From IMG/VR virus record IMGVR_UViG_3300008261_000182, positions 1-44,923 of that record: a stretch of DNA of 44,923 bases; one strand, written 5' to 3'. A program made the translations under genes and the position numbers. Each line of letters opens with the position of its first letter. Positions within the stretch are counted from its first letter, which is position 1. The DNA comes from a virus. Of the stretch, positions 20,024-27,900 are shown one piece after another. Below the pieces are notes generated by a model, which was not told the DNA's origin, ran no database searches, and was given only the letters and a program-made list of their open reading frames with translations.

Positions 20024-20256
20024 GGTATGTACACATTTTGATGTTGAACGGGCGTCCGATTGGGGACGCCTACACAAAGTTTTGTTCGCCCAGAGGTAAT
20101 AAGCATGATGATAAAATGAAAAAGGTTATTGCATTTATAATTTTATTGTCTGCCTCATTCATTTTGTTGGCAGAAATTAGGTATTACCAAGAACTTTCAA
20201 GAACTTGCGGAGACAATCGAACAATGTATGTTAAACTTAAAAATGTATTTAAATGA
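20020..20256 (+). CDS. Small membrane protein, start uncertain
   Basis: 78 residues from the ATGA overlap at 20020. A single span VIAFIILLSASFILLAEI lies at about 35-52. The first 32 codons contain a strong hairpin, GGCGTCC (20051) with GGACGCC (20064-20070) around a 6-nt loop, so the alternative is a 46-residue membrane peptide starting at ATG 20116 with the hairpin as leader. I keep the long form because of the overlap but regard the start as open. Confidence 0.45.
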   Translation: MRYVHILMLNGRPIGDAYTKFCSPRGNKHDDKMKKVIAFIILLSASFILLAEIRYYQELSRTCGDNRTMYVKLKNVFK

Positions 20257-20468
20257 TAGTGAAAGAGAATCTAAGTGTGTATTGCTCAAGGATTGAGCAG
20301 GCCACATCTGAATTTTTAAAATTCAGGAAGGAAGAAAGGGAGAGAACCAAGGATGAGAAGTCCAACATCGGAAACCAGAAGTTTTACGCCCTACACATTG
20401 ACAAGGTCAATGAGATAGTACAGAAGTACAACATTTCAGAAAAATCTTTATCAAAAATATGCAAATGA
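20253..20468 (+). CDS. Small charged helical early protein
   Basis: 71 residues, rich in Lys and Glu (FLKFRKEERERTKDEKSNIG), predicted helical, ending NISEKSLSKICK. Coupled by 4-nt overlaps on both sides. Not recognised. Confidence 0.55.
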   Translation: MIVKENLSVYCSRIEQATSEFLKFRKEERERTKDEKSNIGNQKFYALHIDKVNEIVQKYNISEKSLSKICK

Positions 20469-20674
20469 CTAGACTACAGAAATCAATCGCACAAACACTT
20501 CTCGACCTTGCACTTGAGTTAGGTCACCACTATAGTTTTAGCCCACATGTCATGGGAATTCACATATACAGAACTTCTGACTGCCATGGTACAGATACAC
20601 TTTACTTGGATAAACCAGATAAGGAATTGATTACCAAGTTAGACAAGGTAGTTCAACAGGCATACGAACTATGA
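20465..20674 (+). CDS. Small early hypothetical protein
   Basis: 69 residues from ATG 20465, which forms the ATGA overlap (an in-frame ATG lies at 20459). Helical N-terminus LQKSIAQTLLDLALELGHHY, then a strand region with Cys and His (GIHIYRTSDCHGTDTLYL). Not recognised. Confidence 0.55.
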   Translation: MTRLQKSIAQTLLDLALELGHHYSFSPHVMGIHIYRTSDCHGTDTLYLDKPDKELITKLDKVVQQAYEL

Positions 20675-20862
20675 ATGTATACATCGGAGACCAAGCAAGG
20701 CGGATCTTCTATAGCCTAGAGATTCCTAAAAAATCCATTGGTGTTTTTGAATCTAACTCTGGTGACTGGATTTATTGGTTTACCGATGGATGGGCATACG
20801 ACAGCGGTTCTGCTGAAAATGAAATTGAAGCATTAAGAAAAGCAAAAGAAAATTTCAGATGA
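20671..20862 (+). CDS. Small early hypothetical protein
   Basis: 63 residues, aromatic-rich (SNSGDWIYWFTDGWAYDSGS) with a C-terminal helix AENEIEALRKAKENFR. The strand-strand-helix layout is like small phage proteins of unknown role. ATGA overlaps on both sides. Confidence 0.55.
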   Translation: MNVYIGDQARRIFYSLEIPKKSIGVFESNSGDWIYWFTDGWAYDSGSAENEIEALRKAKENFR

Positions 20863-21002
20863 AGACAGAGACAGACATACTTGTCAGAATTTGCGAGTTA
20901 GAAAATAAAATTTCTCAGTACAAGAAGATGGGTTACGAGCCTCCATGGTCTAAGTACCCAGAGCAAATACAAATCGAAACTTTAAAATGGATATTAGAAT
21001 GA
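20859..21002 (+). CDS. 47-residue early hypothetical protein
   Basis: MKTETDILVRICELENKISQ, then YKKMGYEPPWSKYPEQIQIE and TLKWILE: two helices around a Pro/Trp linker. Begins and ends in ATGA overlaps. Not recognised. Confidence 0.55.
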   Translation: MKTETDILVRICELENKISQYKKMGYEPPWSKYPEQIQIETLKWILE

Positions 21003-21127
21003 AAAATCAAATCAAAAGACCACATGACCTAGCCCCGAAGGGTGTCAAGTACACAATCAAAGGTAACTACTCATTCAATGAGACATTTCAACACATCTTT
21101 AACGAGTCAAGAAAGCCTTTGATGTGA
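20999..21127 (+). CDS. 42-residue early hypothetical protein
   Basis: MKNQIKRPHDLAPKGVKYTI, then KGNYSFNETFQHIFNESRKP and LM. Starts in an ATGA overlap and ends in a GTGA overlap with the next gene. Not recognised. Confidence 0.5.
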   Translation: MKNQIKRPHDLAPKGVKYTIKGNYSFNETFQHIFNESRKPLM

Positions 21128-21408
21128 AGAAACAAGAGAAGTCAAAGCCAAATTATTCAATAAGAAGAAGGTTCTTTGATGCATCTGGTAATCCATTGCC
21201 GTGGCAAGACCATGGCTTTGGATTGTTTATAGACAGAAAAACTATTAGAAAACAGGTAGACCTTATGGTTGTACCCACAAAAAAAACAGAAATCGAAATC
21301 ATTTTACACAAGGAAAAGGTTGACTATGACCTATATCCAACAAAAGAAAATTTAATTTATGACAAACGAACAGATTATTTGGGTAGCAACCCTACAGAAA
21401 GCGATTAA
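21124..21408 (+). CDS. Early hypothetical protein with GTG start
   Basis: 94 residues from a GTG that overlaps the previous TGA. Basic N-terminus (KKQEKSKPNYSIRRRFFDAS), then NPLPWQDHGFGLFIDRKTIR and strand-like EIEIILHKEKVDYDLYPTKE. The last 50 nt overlap the next gene in another frame. Not recognised. Confidence 0.5.
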   Translation: MKKQEKSKPNYSIRRRFFDASGNPLPWQDHGFGLFIDRKTIRKQVDLMVVPTKKTEIEIILHKEKVDYDLYPTKENLIYDKRTDYLGSNPTESD

Positions 21409-21709
21409 AGCAAATTTCGCTCTTGTAACTACTGGAACTCCAATGGGAGCAGATACTAGGTACGAGTATACTTATGATTGTCCAAGGGCTATGTTTTACG
21501 GAATCATGACCGAAGAGCTGGGTGAGGATTATGCTAGAGACTTTGTAGCAACATCTGGTTACACTGATTATGATAAAATGATTTTTCAGTATAATAATCT
21601 ACTATTATATAAAGAGATATCATCTAAGAAAAATTCAAAGAAACCTTGGAAGCGTTACCAAGCGAAGAAACAAGCATTACTAAACTATTTAAAATACGGA
21701 AGAAAATGA
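21359..21709 (+). CDS. Early hypothetical protein preceding ERF
   Basis: 116 residues: MTNEQIIWVATLQKAIKANF, then a central YDCPRAMFYGIMTEELGEDY and a Lys-rich C-terminus (KKNSKKPWKRYQAKKQALLN). It ends in an ATGA overlap with ERF, so it may be part of the recombination set. Not recognised. Confidence 0.55.
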   Translation: MTNEQIIWVATLQKAIKANFALVTTGTPMGADTRYEYTYDCPRAMFYGIMTEELGEDYARDFVATSGYTDYDKMIFQYNNLLLYKEISSKKNSKKPWKRYQAKKQALLNYLKYGRK

Positions 21710-22287
21710 AAGAGTTAATTCAAATCCAATCAGAACTAAAAGCACCTAAGAGCCAGTTCAATTCGTTCGGTAAGTACAACTATCGATCTTGCGAGGACAT
21801 CCTTGAGGCAGTAAAGCCTTTGCTACTCAAGTATGGTTGTACCTTGACTATTCGTGACGAGGTGAAGGAGATTGCTGGTATTCCATTTATCGAATCTACT
21901 GCATCTATTCAAAAGGATGACGAGAGCAGGTCTGTTACAGCACAGGCTGGCATTGACCCTAACAGAAAGGGTATGGACATTGCTCAGTGTTTCGGAGCGT
22001 CAAGCAGTTATGCTCGAAAGTACTCGCTTAACGGACTTTTCCTTATCGATGATACTAAAGACCCAGACTCCACCAACGACCACTCTACAAAGCCAGAGTA
22101 TGTAGCACCTAAGCCTGCTAAGGTGGTAACACTTCCAGACCTACCAGAAGAGAAATGGTTGGAGACTGCCAAGTGGATAGCAGATAACAAGTCATTAGGA
22201 CTTACGGAAATCCTTAAGAGGATAGGAACAAAGTATTCAGTCAGTAATCAAACCAAAACAAGAATAGAGAATGAGTTTAAATCTTGA
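21706..22287 (+). CDS. erf: ERF-family single-strand annealing protein
   Basis: 193 residues from ATG 21706, the ATGA overlap; upstream in-frame codons read inside the previous gene. Residues 1-125 match the ERF superfamily: FGKYNYRSCEDILEAVKPLL, the TLTIRDEV segment, RSVTAQAGI, then GMDIAQCFGASSSYARKYSL and NGLFLIDDTKDPD. ERF proteins anneal complementary single strands in phage recombination. The C-terminal 65 residues are variable. It is followed directly by a PD-(D/E)XK exonuclease, forming a two-component recombination module. Confidence 0.92.
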   Translation: MKELIQIQSELKAPKSQFNSFGKYNYRSCEDILEAVKPLLLKYGCTLTIRDEVKEIAGIPFIESTASIQKDDESRSVTAQAGIDPNRKGMDIAQCFGASSSYARKYSLNGLFLIDDTKDPDSTNDHSTKPEYVAPKPAKVVTLPDLPEEKWLETAKWIADNKSLGLTEILKRIGTKYSVSNQTKTRIENEFKS

Positions 22288-22360
22288 GTTACAAAAGTCT
22301 GAGAACTACTATGGTGAATTGGGGAGGGCATACCTCTCCAACTCAGACATTGATGATTGA
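22271..22360 (+). other. Orphan 5' frame of the exonuclease (frameshifted N-terminus)
   Basis: A 29-codon frame overlapping the ERF end: MSLNLELQKSENYYGELGRA then YLSNSDIDD and TGA. YY.ELGRAYLSNSDI is the usual N-terminal signature of phage PD-(D/E)XK exonucleases, yet it lies one base out of frame with the nuclease body that follows. A +1 slip at GAT-TGA would join the two. Confidence 0.6.
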
Positions 22361-22919
22361 GCCAGACAAGGCAGGAGAGATTATTTCCAATGCCGTAGAT
22401 GCCTCCACTAGGACAACTAAGGTGTACAAGGAGTACATCGAAGAGAATGGCTTAGAGATAGCCCTTTTGACTTCAGAGGTTGAGCAAGTAAAGTCAATGG
22501 TTGATTCTATGAGGTCTAACCAAGACTTCTACTCAGAGATTTACGAGTTCGGTAACAGGTACGAGGAGGCAGGCACAACTACTTTATTTGACCTTCCATG
22601 GAAGGGTAAGGCTGATGTTGTATCAGATAACTTTATCATCGATCTAAAGACCACCAGTTCTATTAAAGACTTCAAGTGGTCAGCCAACAAGTACAACTAC
22701 GATAGCCAAGCCTACATCTACCAAGAAATTTTTGGTAAAAAATTAAAGTTTTTTGTAGTTGAAAAGGAAACATTTAACTTAGCGGTCTTCACCTGTTCAG
22801 ATGCATTTCTGGAGAAGGGATACCATAAAGTTAAGTCAGCCTCAGATAACTATCAGTTATTCTTTGGCGAAAATAAAGTTGCAGACCCTAATAAATTTTA
22901 CTTAAACCAAATGCTATGA
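22284..22919 (+). CDS. PD-(D/E)XK phage exonuclease (RecE/lambda-exo-like), N-terminus disrupted
   Basis: The frame is 211 codons from a TTG; ATGs at 22311 and 22353 are alternative starts. From residue 25 the sequence is family-like: IEPDKAGE, VDASTRTTKVYKEYI, then the nuclease core WKGKADVVSDN, FIIDLKTTSS (Asp and Lys of the metal site) and the helix KYNYDSQAYIYQEIFG. It would degrade one strand of duplex DNA to supply ERF. The first 24 residues are unlike the family, whereas the expected N-terminus is encoded in another frame at 22271-22360, pointing to a frameshift, a small deletion or programmed slippage. Confidence 0.8.
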   Translation: MSYKSLRTTMVNWGGHTSPTQTLMIEPDKAGEIISNAVDASTRTTKVYKEYIEENGLEIALLTSEVEQVKSMVDSMRSNQDFYSEIYEFGNRYEEAGTTTLFDLPWKGKADVVSDNFIIDLKTTSSIKDFKWSANKYNYDSQAYIYQEIFGKKLKFFVVEKETFNLAVFTCSDAFLEKGYHKVKSASDNYQLFFGENKVADPNKFYLNQML

Positions 22920-23140
22920 GCGACAAGAAGAAGATTGACGGACTAATCGTCAAGAAAAATGAGAAGAGCCCAGAATGGGTGTTGACATCCGTGTCAGTAG
23001 AGGTTGAGTCATTTAAGAAATGGCTCGATGAGAACAAGAATGGTAAGGGATGGGTGAACCTAGACCTTAAGAAAACTAAGGATGGAAGGTTCTATTTAGA
23101 CCACAACGACTACAAACCAAAGGAGTCAGTTCCATTCTAA
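22916..23140 (+). CDS. Small hypothetical protein of the recombination block
   Basis: 74 residues: KKIDGLIVKKNEKSPEWVLT, SVEVESFKKWLDENKNGKGW and LKKTKDGRFYLDHNDYKPKE. A conserved-looking small protein that follows the exonuclease by ATGA overlap; I associate it with phage recombination operons but know no function. It is the last gene before the 245-nt gap upstream of the primase-helicase. Confidence 0.6.
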   Translation: MSDKKKIDGLIVKKNEKSPEWVLTSVSVEVESFKKWLDENKNGKGWVNLDLKKTKDGRFYLDHNDYKPKESVPF

Positions 23141-23385
23141 GTGTTGATTGACACAAATTAGTGTCGATTTGTAAATACCCTGTATAAAATCAACGTAATG
23201 ATTTACAGGTAGTTAGGTAAATAAACGGGAGGGTTGGTGTCGAAAATGTCGAAAATGACCCTCCCAATTATTTTGAATTTTATTTTATTGATTCTCTTTA
23301 CTTTTTTTTTTATATATGAGAGAAAAAAAATGAGCATTTCTGTCATCGACCTAATAATCAATTAGTTACATCAAAAAAAATCGTC
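23141..23385 (+). promoter_or_regulatory. Non-coding control region before the primase-helicase
   Basis: 245 nt without a gene. It holds an inverted repeat GACACAAATTAGTGTC (23150-23165), a second GTGTCGA at 23238, the terminator-like hairpin listed separately, an A/T-rich stretch with TTTATATATGAGAG (about 23310-23323) and a 35-nt A-rich leader. GTGTCG elements also occur as phased repeats at 13.7 kb, so one protein may bind both regions. Confidence 0.5.
23227..23265 (+). terminator. Long-loop hairpin with T-rich tail (possible terminator or binding site)
   Basis: GGGAGGGT (23227-23234) pairs with ACCCTCCC (23258-23265), 8 perfect bp, around a 23-nt loop carrying two tandem copies of TGTCGAAAA. 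TATTTTGAATTTTATTTTATT follows. The stem and T-rich tail suggest termination of the upstream operon; the repeat in the loop suggests a protein or antisense target. Confidence 0.45.
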
Positions 23386-25803
23386 ATGCAAGTAACAGTT
23401 TTTTCACACGTGAAAAATACTGACCAACCTTTCTACAGGGACATCATGTATGTACTAGAAAGAATTCGGTCTGGATCTTCAAAGAACCTTATCAAGGATA
23501 TAAGGCACTGCGATACTCAACAGGAGCAGTACGAGTTAAAGTTAAAGCTCCCTGCCATTTGTTTCTCTGGCAAGTTTAACAAGAGGAATGACGAATCACT
23601 TATAGAACATAGTGGTTTAATATGTTTAGATTTTGACAAGTACAAGAAGCGTACGGATATGTATGAAGACAGAGATGTTTTCTGTAAGTCCAAGTACGTG
23701 TTCGCAGTATTTGTATCTCCATCTGGTAATGGTCTAAAGGTTCTAGTTAAGATACCTGCCGATGCATCAAAGCACAAGAGTTATTTCAATGCTCTTGGAA
23801 AGTACTTTAAGAATAGTCACTTCGATACAACATCTAAAAACGTAAGCAGAGTTTGCTACGAGTCTCATGACCCTTCAATATACATTAACGAGAACTCAGT
23901 AGTATGGGACGAGGCACTGGATGATGACTACACTGAAGTTCGTCAAGGAGTTCCGACTATACCAATTGATGATGAGAATAAGATTGCCGAAATACTTGTC
24001 AAGTGGTGGTCTAAAAACTTTCCTATGACAGAAGGTCAAAGAAACAACTCAGTTTTCACACTTGCTATGGCTTTCAATGAGTTTGGTGTAGCCAAGTCTT
24101 ATGCGTCCACCTTGCTTAGTGCTTATGCTCAAGAAGGTTTTACTGCACGAGAGATATTCCAGACCATAGACAACGCTTACGATAAGAATAAAGATAAGTT
24201 CAGAACTAAGTTCTATGAGGATCGAGAGCGTGTAGATGTTATTCGTGAGAGCATAAAGAGAGGTGACTCAAAAAATGATATCCTCCACCAGATAAAGTCC
24301 TTCGGTCTGAGTGGGGGTGACGCTGAGAATGTTATTTCTAAAATCGAGGAGGAAGATAAGCCACAACTATTTTGGAATGAGAATCCTAAGAATGGTTCTA
24401 TTAAGATTGTTCCAGTGCTTTACAAGAAGTTCTTAGAGGACAATGGATTCTTTAAATACTATCCATCAGGTTCTAGCCAACATATCTTTGTTAGGGTTGT
24501 AAATAATTTGATAAGCAATAGTTCTGAGGATGAGATTAAAGATTTTGTTCTTGACCACCTTCTGAAAAATAATATATCTATCTACAACTTCTTTGCAGAG
24601 AGAACTAAGTTCTTTAGTGAAGACTTCCTTACACTTCTTTCTCCAGTTGACGTTCTATTCATCAAGGACACAGCGTCAGAGGCTTACATCTACTTTAAGA
24701 ATTGTGCTGTTAAAATAACGAAGGAGGCCATAGAAACCATAGACTACATTGACCTAGCAGGTTATGTGTGGAAAGACCACGTGATTGATAGGATGTACCT
24801 TGACTGCGACTATACTGGCTGTGACTTTGAGAAGTTTATGTTCAACATCTGTGCAAAGGATGATGACAGGTTCAAGTCTCTCAAATCAACCACAGGGTAT
24901 CTACTTCATCAGTATAAGGACTTGTCTAAGTCAATGGCTGTAATCCTTAATGACGAACTTATATCAGATAACCCAGAAGGTGGTACTGGTAAGGGTTTGT
25001 TTGTAAAGGCTATCTCTAAGATGAAGAAGGTGGTTACTATCAATGGTAAGCAGTTCAGCTTCACTCAGTCTTTCCCTTACCAGTTGGTATCGGCAGACAC
25101 ACAGGTGCTATGCTTCGATGACGTTAAGAAAGGGTTTGACTTTGAGTCTCTGTTCTCTGATATCACTGAAGGTATCACATTAGAGAAGAAGAATAAGGAC
25201 GCTATAAAGATCCCATACGAGAACTCTCCAAAGATTATCATTACTACTAACTACGCCATCAAGGGTAAGGGTAACTCCTTCTCAAGAAGGAAGTGGGAGC
25301 AGGAGTTTCACAACCACTACAGGGAGGACTTCACACCTTTCCATGAGTTTGGCAGGATGTTCTTCTCTGACTGGGATGAGGACGAGTGGTGTCAGTTCGA
25401 CATGTTTATGATTAAGTGTTTGCAGTTCTATATGGTTAACGGAATGATTAGAAGTAAGTTTGTTAATCTTAAGATTCGTCAGCTGTCTGCTGAGACATGT
25501 CATGAGTTTGTTGAGTACTGCGGTCTTATCAACGATAACAAGCCATCTAATATTTTCTCAAGGTTCACGAACATGGAGAAGGTGTACAAGGCTGACCTGT
25601 TTGATGACTTCGTTAGTGACTACTCTGACTTTGCTCCTCGTTCTAAGAGAGCTGTATCAAAGACTGAGTTCAACAGATGGTTGTTGGCTTACGCCCTATT
25701 CAAGGAAGGAATAGCTCCAGAGGAAGGTAGAGATGCTAGGGGTAGATGGTTTAGATTAAAGAAAAAGTCTGTAATTTACCAGCCTGAAACCTTAGACCTA
25801 TGA
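23386..25803 (+). CDS. Primase-helicase: BT4734/VirE-N primase-like domain fused to SF3-like ATPase
   Basis: 805 residues. The N-terminal ~200 match the BT4734/VirE-N type: SGLICLDFDKY (Asp82 and Asp84), then FAVFVSPSGNGLKVLVKIP (106-124) and a VSRVCYESHDPSIY segment, as in archaeo-eukaryotic primase-like folds. The central part is a helical linker (about 200-330). The C-terminal ATPase has a Walker A variant NPEGGTGKGLF (near 530, Gly after the Lys), Walker B VLCFDD (near 575) and sensor IIITTNYAI (near 618), like phage D5/SF3 primase-helicases. It would unwind and prime phage DNA. The preceding non-coding region may be its operator or an origin. Confidence 0.88.
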   Translation: MQVTVFSHVKNTDQPFYRDIMYVLERIRSGSSKNLIKDIRHCDTQQEQYELKLKLPAICFSGKFNKRNDESLIEHSGLICLDFDKYKKRTDMYEDRDVFCKSKYVFAVFVSPSGNGLKVLVKIPADASKHKSYFNALGKYFKNSHFDTTSKNVSRVCYESHDPSIYINENSVVWDEALDDDYTEVRQGVPTIPIDDENKIAEILVKWWSKNFPMTEGQRNNSVFTLAMAFNEFGVAKSYASTLLSAYAQEGFTAREIFQTIDNAYDKNKDKFRTKFYEDRERVDVIRESIKRGDSKNDILHQIKSFGLSGGDAENVISKIEEEDKPQLFWNENPKNGSIKIVPVLYKKFLEDNGFFKYYPSGSSQHIFVRVVNNLISNSSEDEIKDFVLDHLLKNNISIYNFFAERTKFFSEDFLTLLSPVDVLFIKDTASEAYIYFKNCAVKITKEAIETIDYIDLAGYVWKDHVIDRMYLDCDYTGCDFEKFMFNICAKDDDRFKSLKSTTGYLLHQYKDLSKSMAVILNDELISDNPEGGTGKGLFVKAISKMKKVVTINGKQFSFTQSFPYQLVSADTQVLCFDDVKKGFDFESLFSDITEGITLEKKNKDAIKIPYENSPKIIITTNYAIKGKGNSFSRRKWEQEFHNHYREDFTPFHEFGRMFFSDWDEDEWCQFDMFMIKCLQFYMVNGMIRSKFVNLKIRQLSAETCHEFVEYCGLINDNKPSNIFSRFTNMEKVYKADLFDDFVSDYSDFAPRSKRAVSKTEFNRWLLAYALFKEGIAPEEGRDARGRWFRLKKKSVIYQPETLDL

Positions 25804-26252
25804 CAGAATTTGAACTACAAGCAATCTGGAACTCATACAAAGTGATAACCAGAATAATGACGTTTACAGATATCATGCTATCAAGAGTAAACGATGTAAT
25901 ACCATTTGCACATGACCCTGATTCAGATCCTTCCTTAGAGGATCTGGACAGGTTCATTAGTATATTTGAGTCCATTGAAGAGTATGATTCTTGTGATCGA
26001 CTAAATAAAATAAAAAATGAAATTCAGAGATTATCAACAGGAAATAATAGAGAAGGCGACAAAAGTCTTATCTACGGAGAAATTTGTCTACCTAGCGATG
26101 GAAGTACGTACTGGGAAGACTTTAACAAGCCTTGGTATTTGTCAGGCGATGAACCCTCAGAGGGTTTTATTTTTGACGAAGAAGAAAGCGATATCATCGG
26201 TGATGAAGGACTACGAGACATACTCACCGACTTATTCAATAGAAGTAATTAA
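25800..26252 (+). CDS. Hypothetical acidic protein with long overlap into the SF2 helicase
   Basis: 150 codons from the ATGA overlap with the primase-helicase. Residues 1-76 (MTEFELQAIWNSYKVITRIM, LSRVNDVIPFAHDPDSDPSL, IFESIEEYDSCDRLNKIKNE) look like an ordinary small helical protein. From residue 74 on, the frame overlaps the helicase start by 236 nt in another frame and becomes low in recognisable structure. Either the gene has lost its original stop or the overlap is genuine. Function unknown. Confidence 0.5.
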   Translation: MTEFELQAIWNSYKVITRIMTFTDIMLSRVNDVIPFAHDPDSDPSLEDLDRFISIFESIEEYDSCDRLNKIKNEIQRLSTGNNREGDKSLIYGEICLPSDGSTYWEDFNKPWYLSGDEPSEGFIFDEEESDIIGDEGLRDILTDLFNRSN

Positions 26253-27240
26253 CTATGAGAGTGCACACAAAAGGGAATTCGACTGGTTTGATATTGTTAT
26301 ACTTGACGAAGCTCATGGTCTTGGAGCATTCCCTAAACCAAGTGGTAGGGCGAAGCTGGCTAGAGATCTTGTGGCTAAGGCTTCAAAGGTTATACTTCTT
26401 AGCGGTACTCCTACTCCAGAGTCTTACTCACAGATTTATCATCAGGTATATGGGATAAAGGGCAATCCATTCTATGCGTACAAGAACTTTTATATGTTCG
26501 CTAAAGAACATGTAATGATTTCTTCAAAAACAATAAATGGATTCTCTGTTAATGACTACTCTGACGGAATGCCAACAATCATGGAGAAGATGAAGCCTTA
26601 CATGATTAACTACACTCAGAAAGAGGCAGGATTTCTTGTTGAAACTAGAGAAGTATTTCTTAAATGCAAGATGTCTACATATACTCACATGATAGTGAAT
26701 AAGTTAAAGAGAGACTTGGTTTTGTATTTTGAAGATCAAAGCGTAGTTTTAGGTGACACATCTGTAAAATTAATGACTAAGGTACATCAGCTCGCTTCTG
26801 GAACTGTTAAGTCTGAGCAAGGTAAACATCTAATTACTGATGATTCTAAGGCCAGATTTATTATGGATTTCTTTAGGGATAACAAGATTGGTATCTTCTA
26901 TAAGTTTAAGTCTGAACTGGATCTTCTCAAGTCAGTTTACAAGGATGGTTTGACTACTGATCTAGATGAGTTTAACTCTACTGACAAGAACATTGCATTA
27001 CAAATTGTATCTGGTCGTGAAGGAATTTCTTTGAGAAATGCGGAAGCATTAGTATATTTCAACATCGACTTCTCAGCGACCAGTTACTGGCAGAGTAAAG
27101 ACAGGATGACAACCATCGATAGATTGCATAGCGATGTCTACTGGGTATTCTCTGATGTTGGTATTGAGAAGAGAATTTATGAAGCCGTTTCTAAAAAGAA
27201 AGATTATACATTGTCTCACTTTAAAAAAGATTTTCTATGA
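26017..27240 (+). CDS. SF2 DNA helicase (SNF2-like)
   Basis: 407 residues, compact. The start MKFRDYQQEIIEKA carries the Q-like motif, then motif I EVRTGKT (29-35), motif II LDEAH (96-100), motif III LLSGTP (127-132), and in the second RecA domain IALQIVSGREGISLRNA (motif V) and YWQSKDRMTTIDR (motif VI, about 355-368). These small SF2 helicases are common in phages and serve replication, recombination or chromatin clearance. It is preceded by an A-rich run (AAAATAAAAAATG) and lies largely inside the 3' end of the previous frame. The next gene starts in an ATGA overlap. Confidence 0.92.
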   Translation: MKFRDYQQEIIEKATKVLSTEKFVYLAMEVRTGKTLTSLGICQAMNPQRVLFLTKKKAISSVMKDYETYSPTYSIEVINYESAHKREFDWFDIVILDEAHGLGAFPKPSGRAKLARDLVAKASKVILLSGTPTPESYSQIYHQVYGIKGNPFYAYKNFYMFAKEHVMISSKTINGFSVNDYSDGMPTIMEKMKPYMINYTQKEAGFLVETREVFLKCKMSTYTHMIVNKLKRDLVLYFEDQSVVLGDTSVKLMTKVHQLASGTVKSEQGKHLITDDSKARFIMDFFRDNKIGIFYKFKSELDLLKSVYKDGLTTDLDEFNSTDKNIALQIVSGREGISLRNAEALVYFNIDFSATSYWQSKDRMTTIDRLHSDVYWVFSDVGIEKRIYEAVSKKKDYTLSHFKKDFL

Positions 27241-27410
27241 TTATTATTGCTATCTGTATTTTAAGTCAACTGTACCTTTTGTTTTTCCTTTATAGGATTC
27301 TTGAGGAAATTGAAATCTCTAGTACAATTCACAAGTTTTTCTTGAGTGTTTCCGTTGGAATAAATTTTATTATTGTTCTTTACGCTTTATCTTTTTTTTA
27401 TTTAAACTAG
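27237..27410 (+). CDS. 57-residue two-span membrane protein
   Basis: MIIIAICILSQLYLLFFLYR forms one span, a polar EEIEISSTIHK loop follows, then a second span (SVSVGINFIIVLYALSFFYL). Start overlaps the helicase stop (ATGA). No family recognised; it could be an early membrane-targeting or exclusion protein. Confidence 0.55.
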   Translation: MIIIAICILSQLYLLFFLYRILEEIEISSTIHKFFLSVSVGINFIIVLYALSFFYLN

Positions 27411-27439
27411 ATGATTTATCTTTCGGTAAATAATTGATA

Positions 27440-27682
27440 ATGAGAGAGCAGGCGATTCAATCGAAACTTATTAAGAGGCTAGAATCTGAAGGTTATTACG
27501 TCATTAAACTTATTAAAACTAATAAGAACGGAATACCAGATGTTATAGCCATACCAAAAGATTGTTCGGTTGAGTTTTATGAGGTTAAAGTCCCAGGTAA
27601 AAAGCCGTCTGCTCTCCAGGAGTTTAGATTGAAAGAGTTAAATGATCATGGTTGCAACGCTAAAGTTTATGACGGACAATGA
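27440..27682 (+). CDS. VRR-NUC domain nuclease (Holliday-junction-resolvase-like)
   Basis: 80 residues from ATG 27440 (an in-frame TTG lies upstream). The domain is complete: MREQAIQSKLIKRLESEGYY (Glu in helix 1), then KNGIPDVIAIP with the metal-binding Asp, VEFYEVKVPGKK with Glu and Lys, and LQEFRLKELNDHGCNAKVY. VRR-NUC is a stand-alone PD-(D/E)XK nuclease family in phages that cuts branched DNA. Its ATGA overlap with the next gene and its position after the helicase fit DNA processing. Confidence 0.9.
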   Translation: MREQAIQSKLIKRLESEGYYVIKLIKTNKNGIPDVIAIPKDCSVEFYEVKVPGKKPSALQEFRLKELNDHGCNAKVYDGQ

Positions 27683-27900
27683 AAGGTATACTAGAGTTTA
27701 ATCTACCAGAGGAGCATGTTGACTTCGAGACAGCTGTAAAGTTTTCATCATACAAGTCTTTTGTGTGGGAGTTTGATCAGTGGATGAGAAGCAAGATTAA
27801 GTACGAAGATCTTGATAGGGAGCAGTACGAAGCGTTTGATCTTTGTAGGAAGAACTTCTGGAGCATAGCCCAAGAAAACAACATAACCATTGAACCATGA
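27679..27900 (+). CDS. Small conserved phage protein
   Basis: 73 residues: GILEFNLPEEHVDFETAVKF, YKSFVWEFDQWMRSKIKYED. A strand start followed by helices with (F/W)D.W.R..IKYE is familiar from small proteins of many phages, with no function assigned. Overlaps both neighbours by 4 nt. Confidence 0.65.
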   Translation: MKGILEFNLPEEHVDFETAVKFSSYKSFVWEFDQWMRSKIKYEDLDREQYEAFDLCRKNFWSIAQENNITIEP

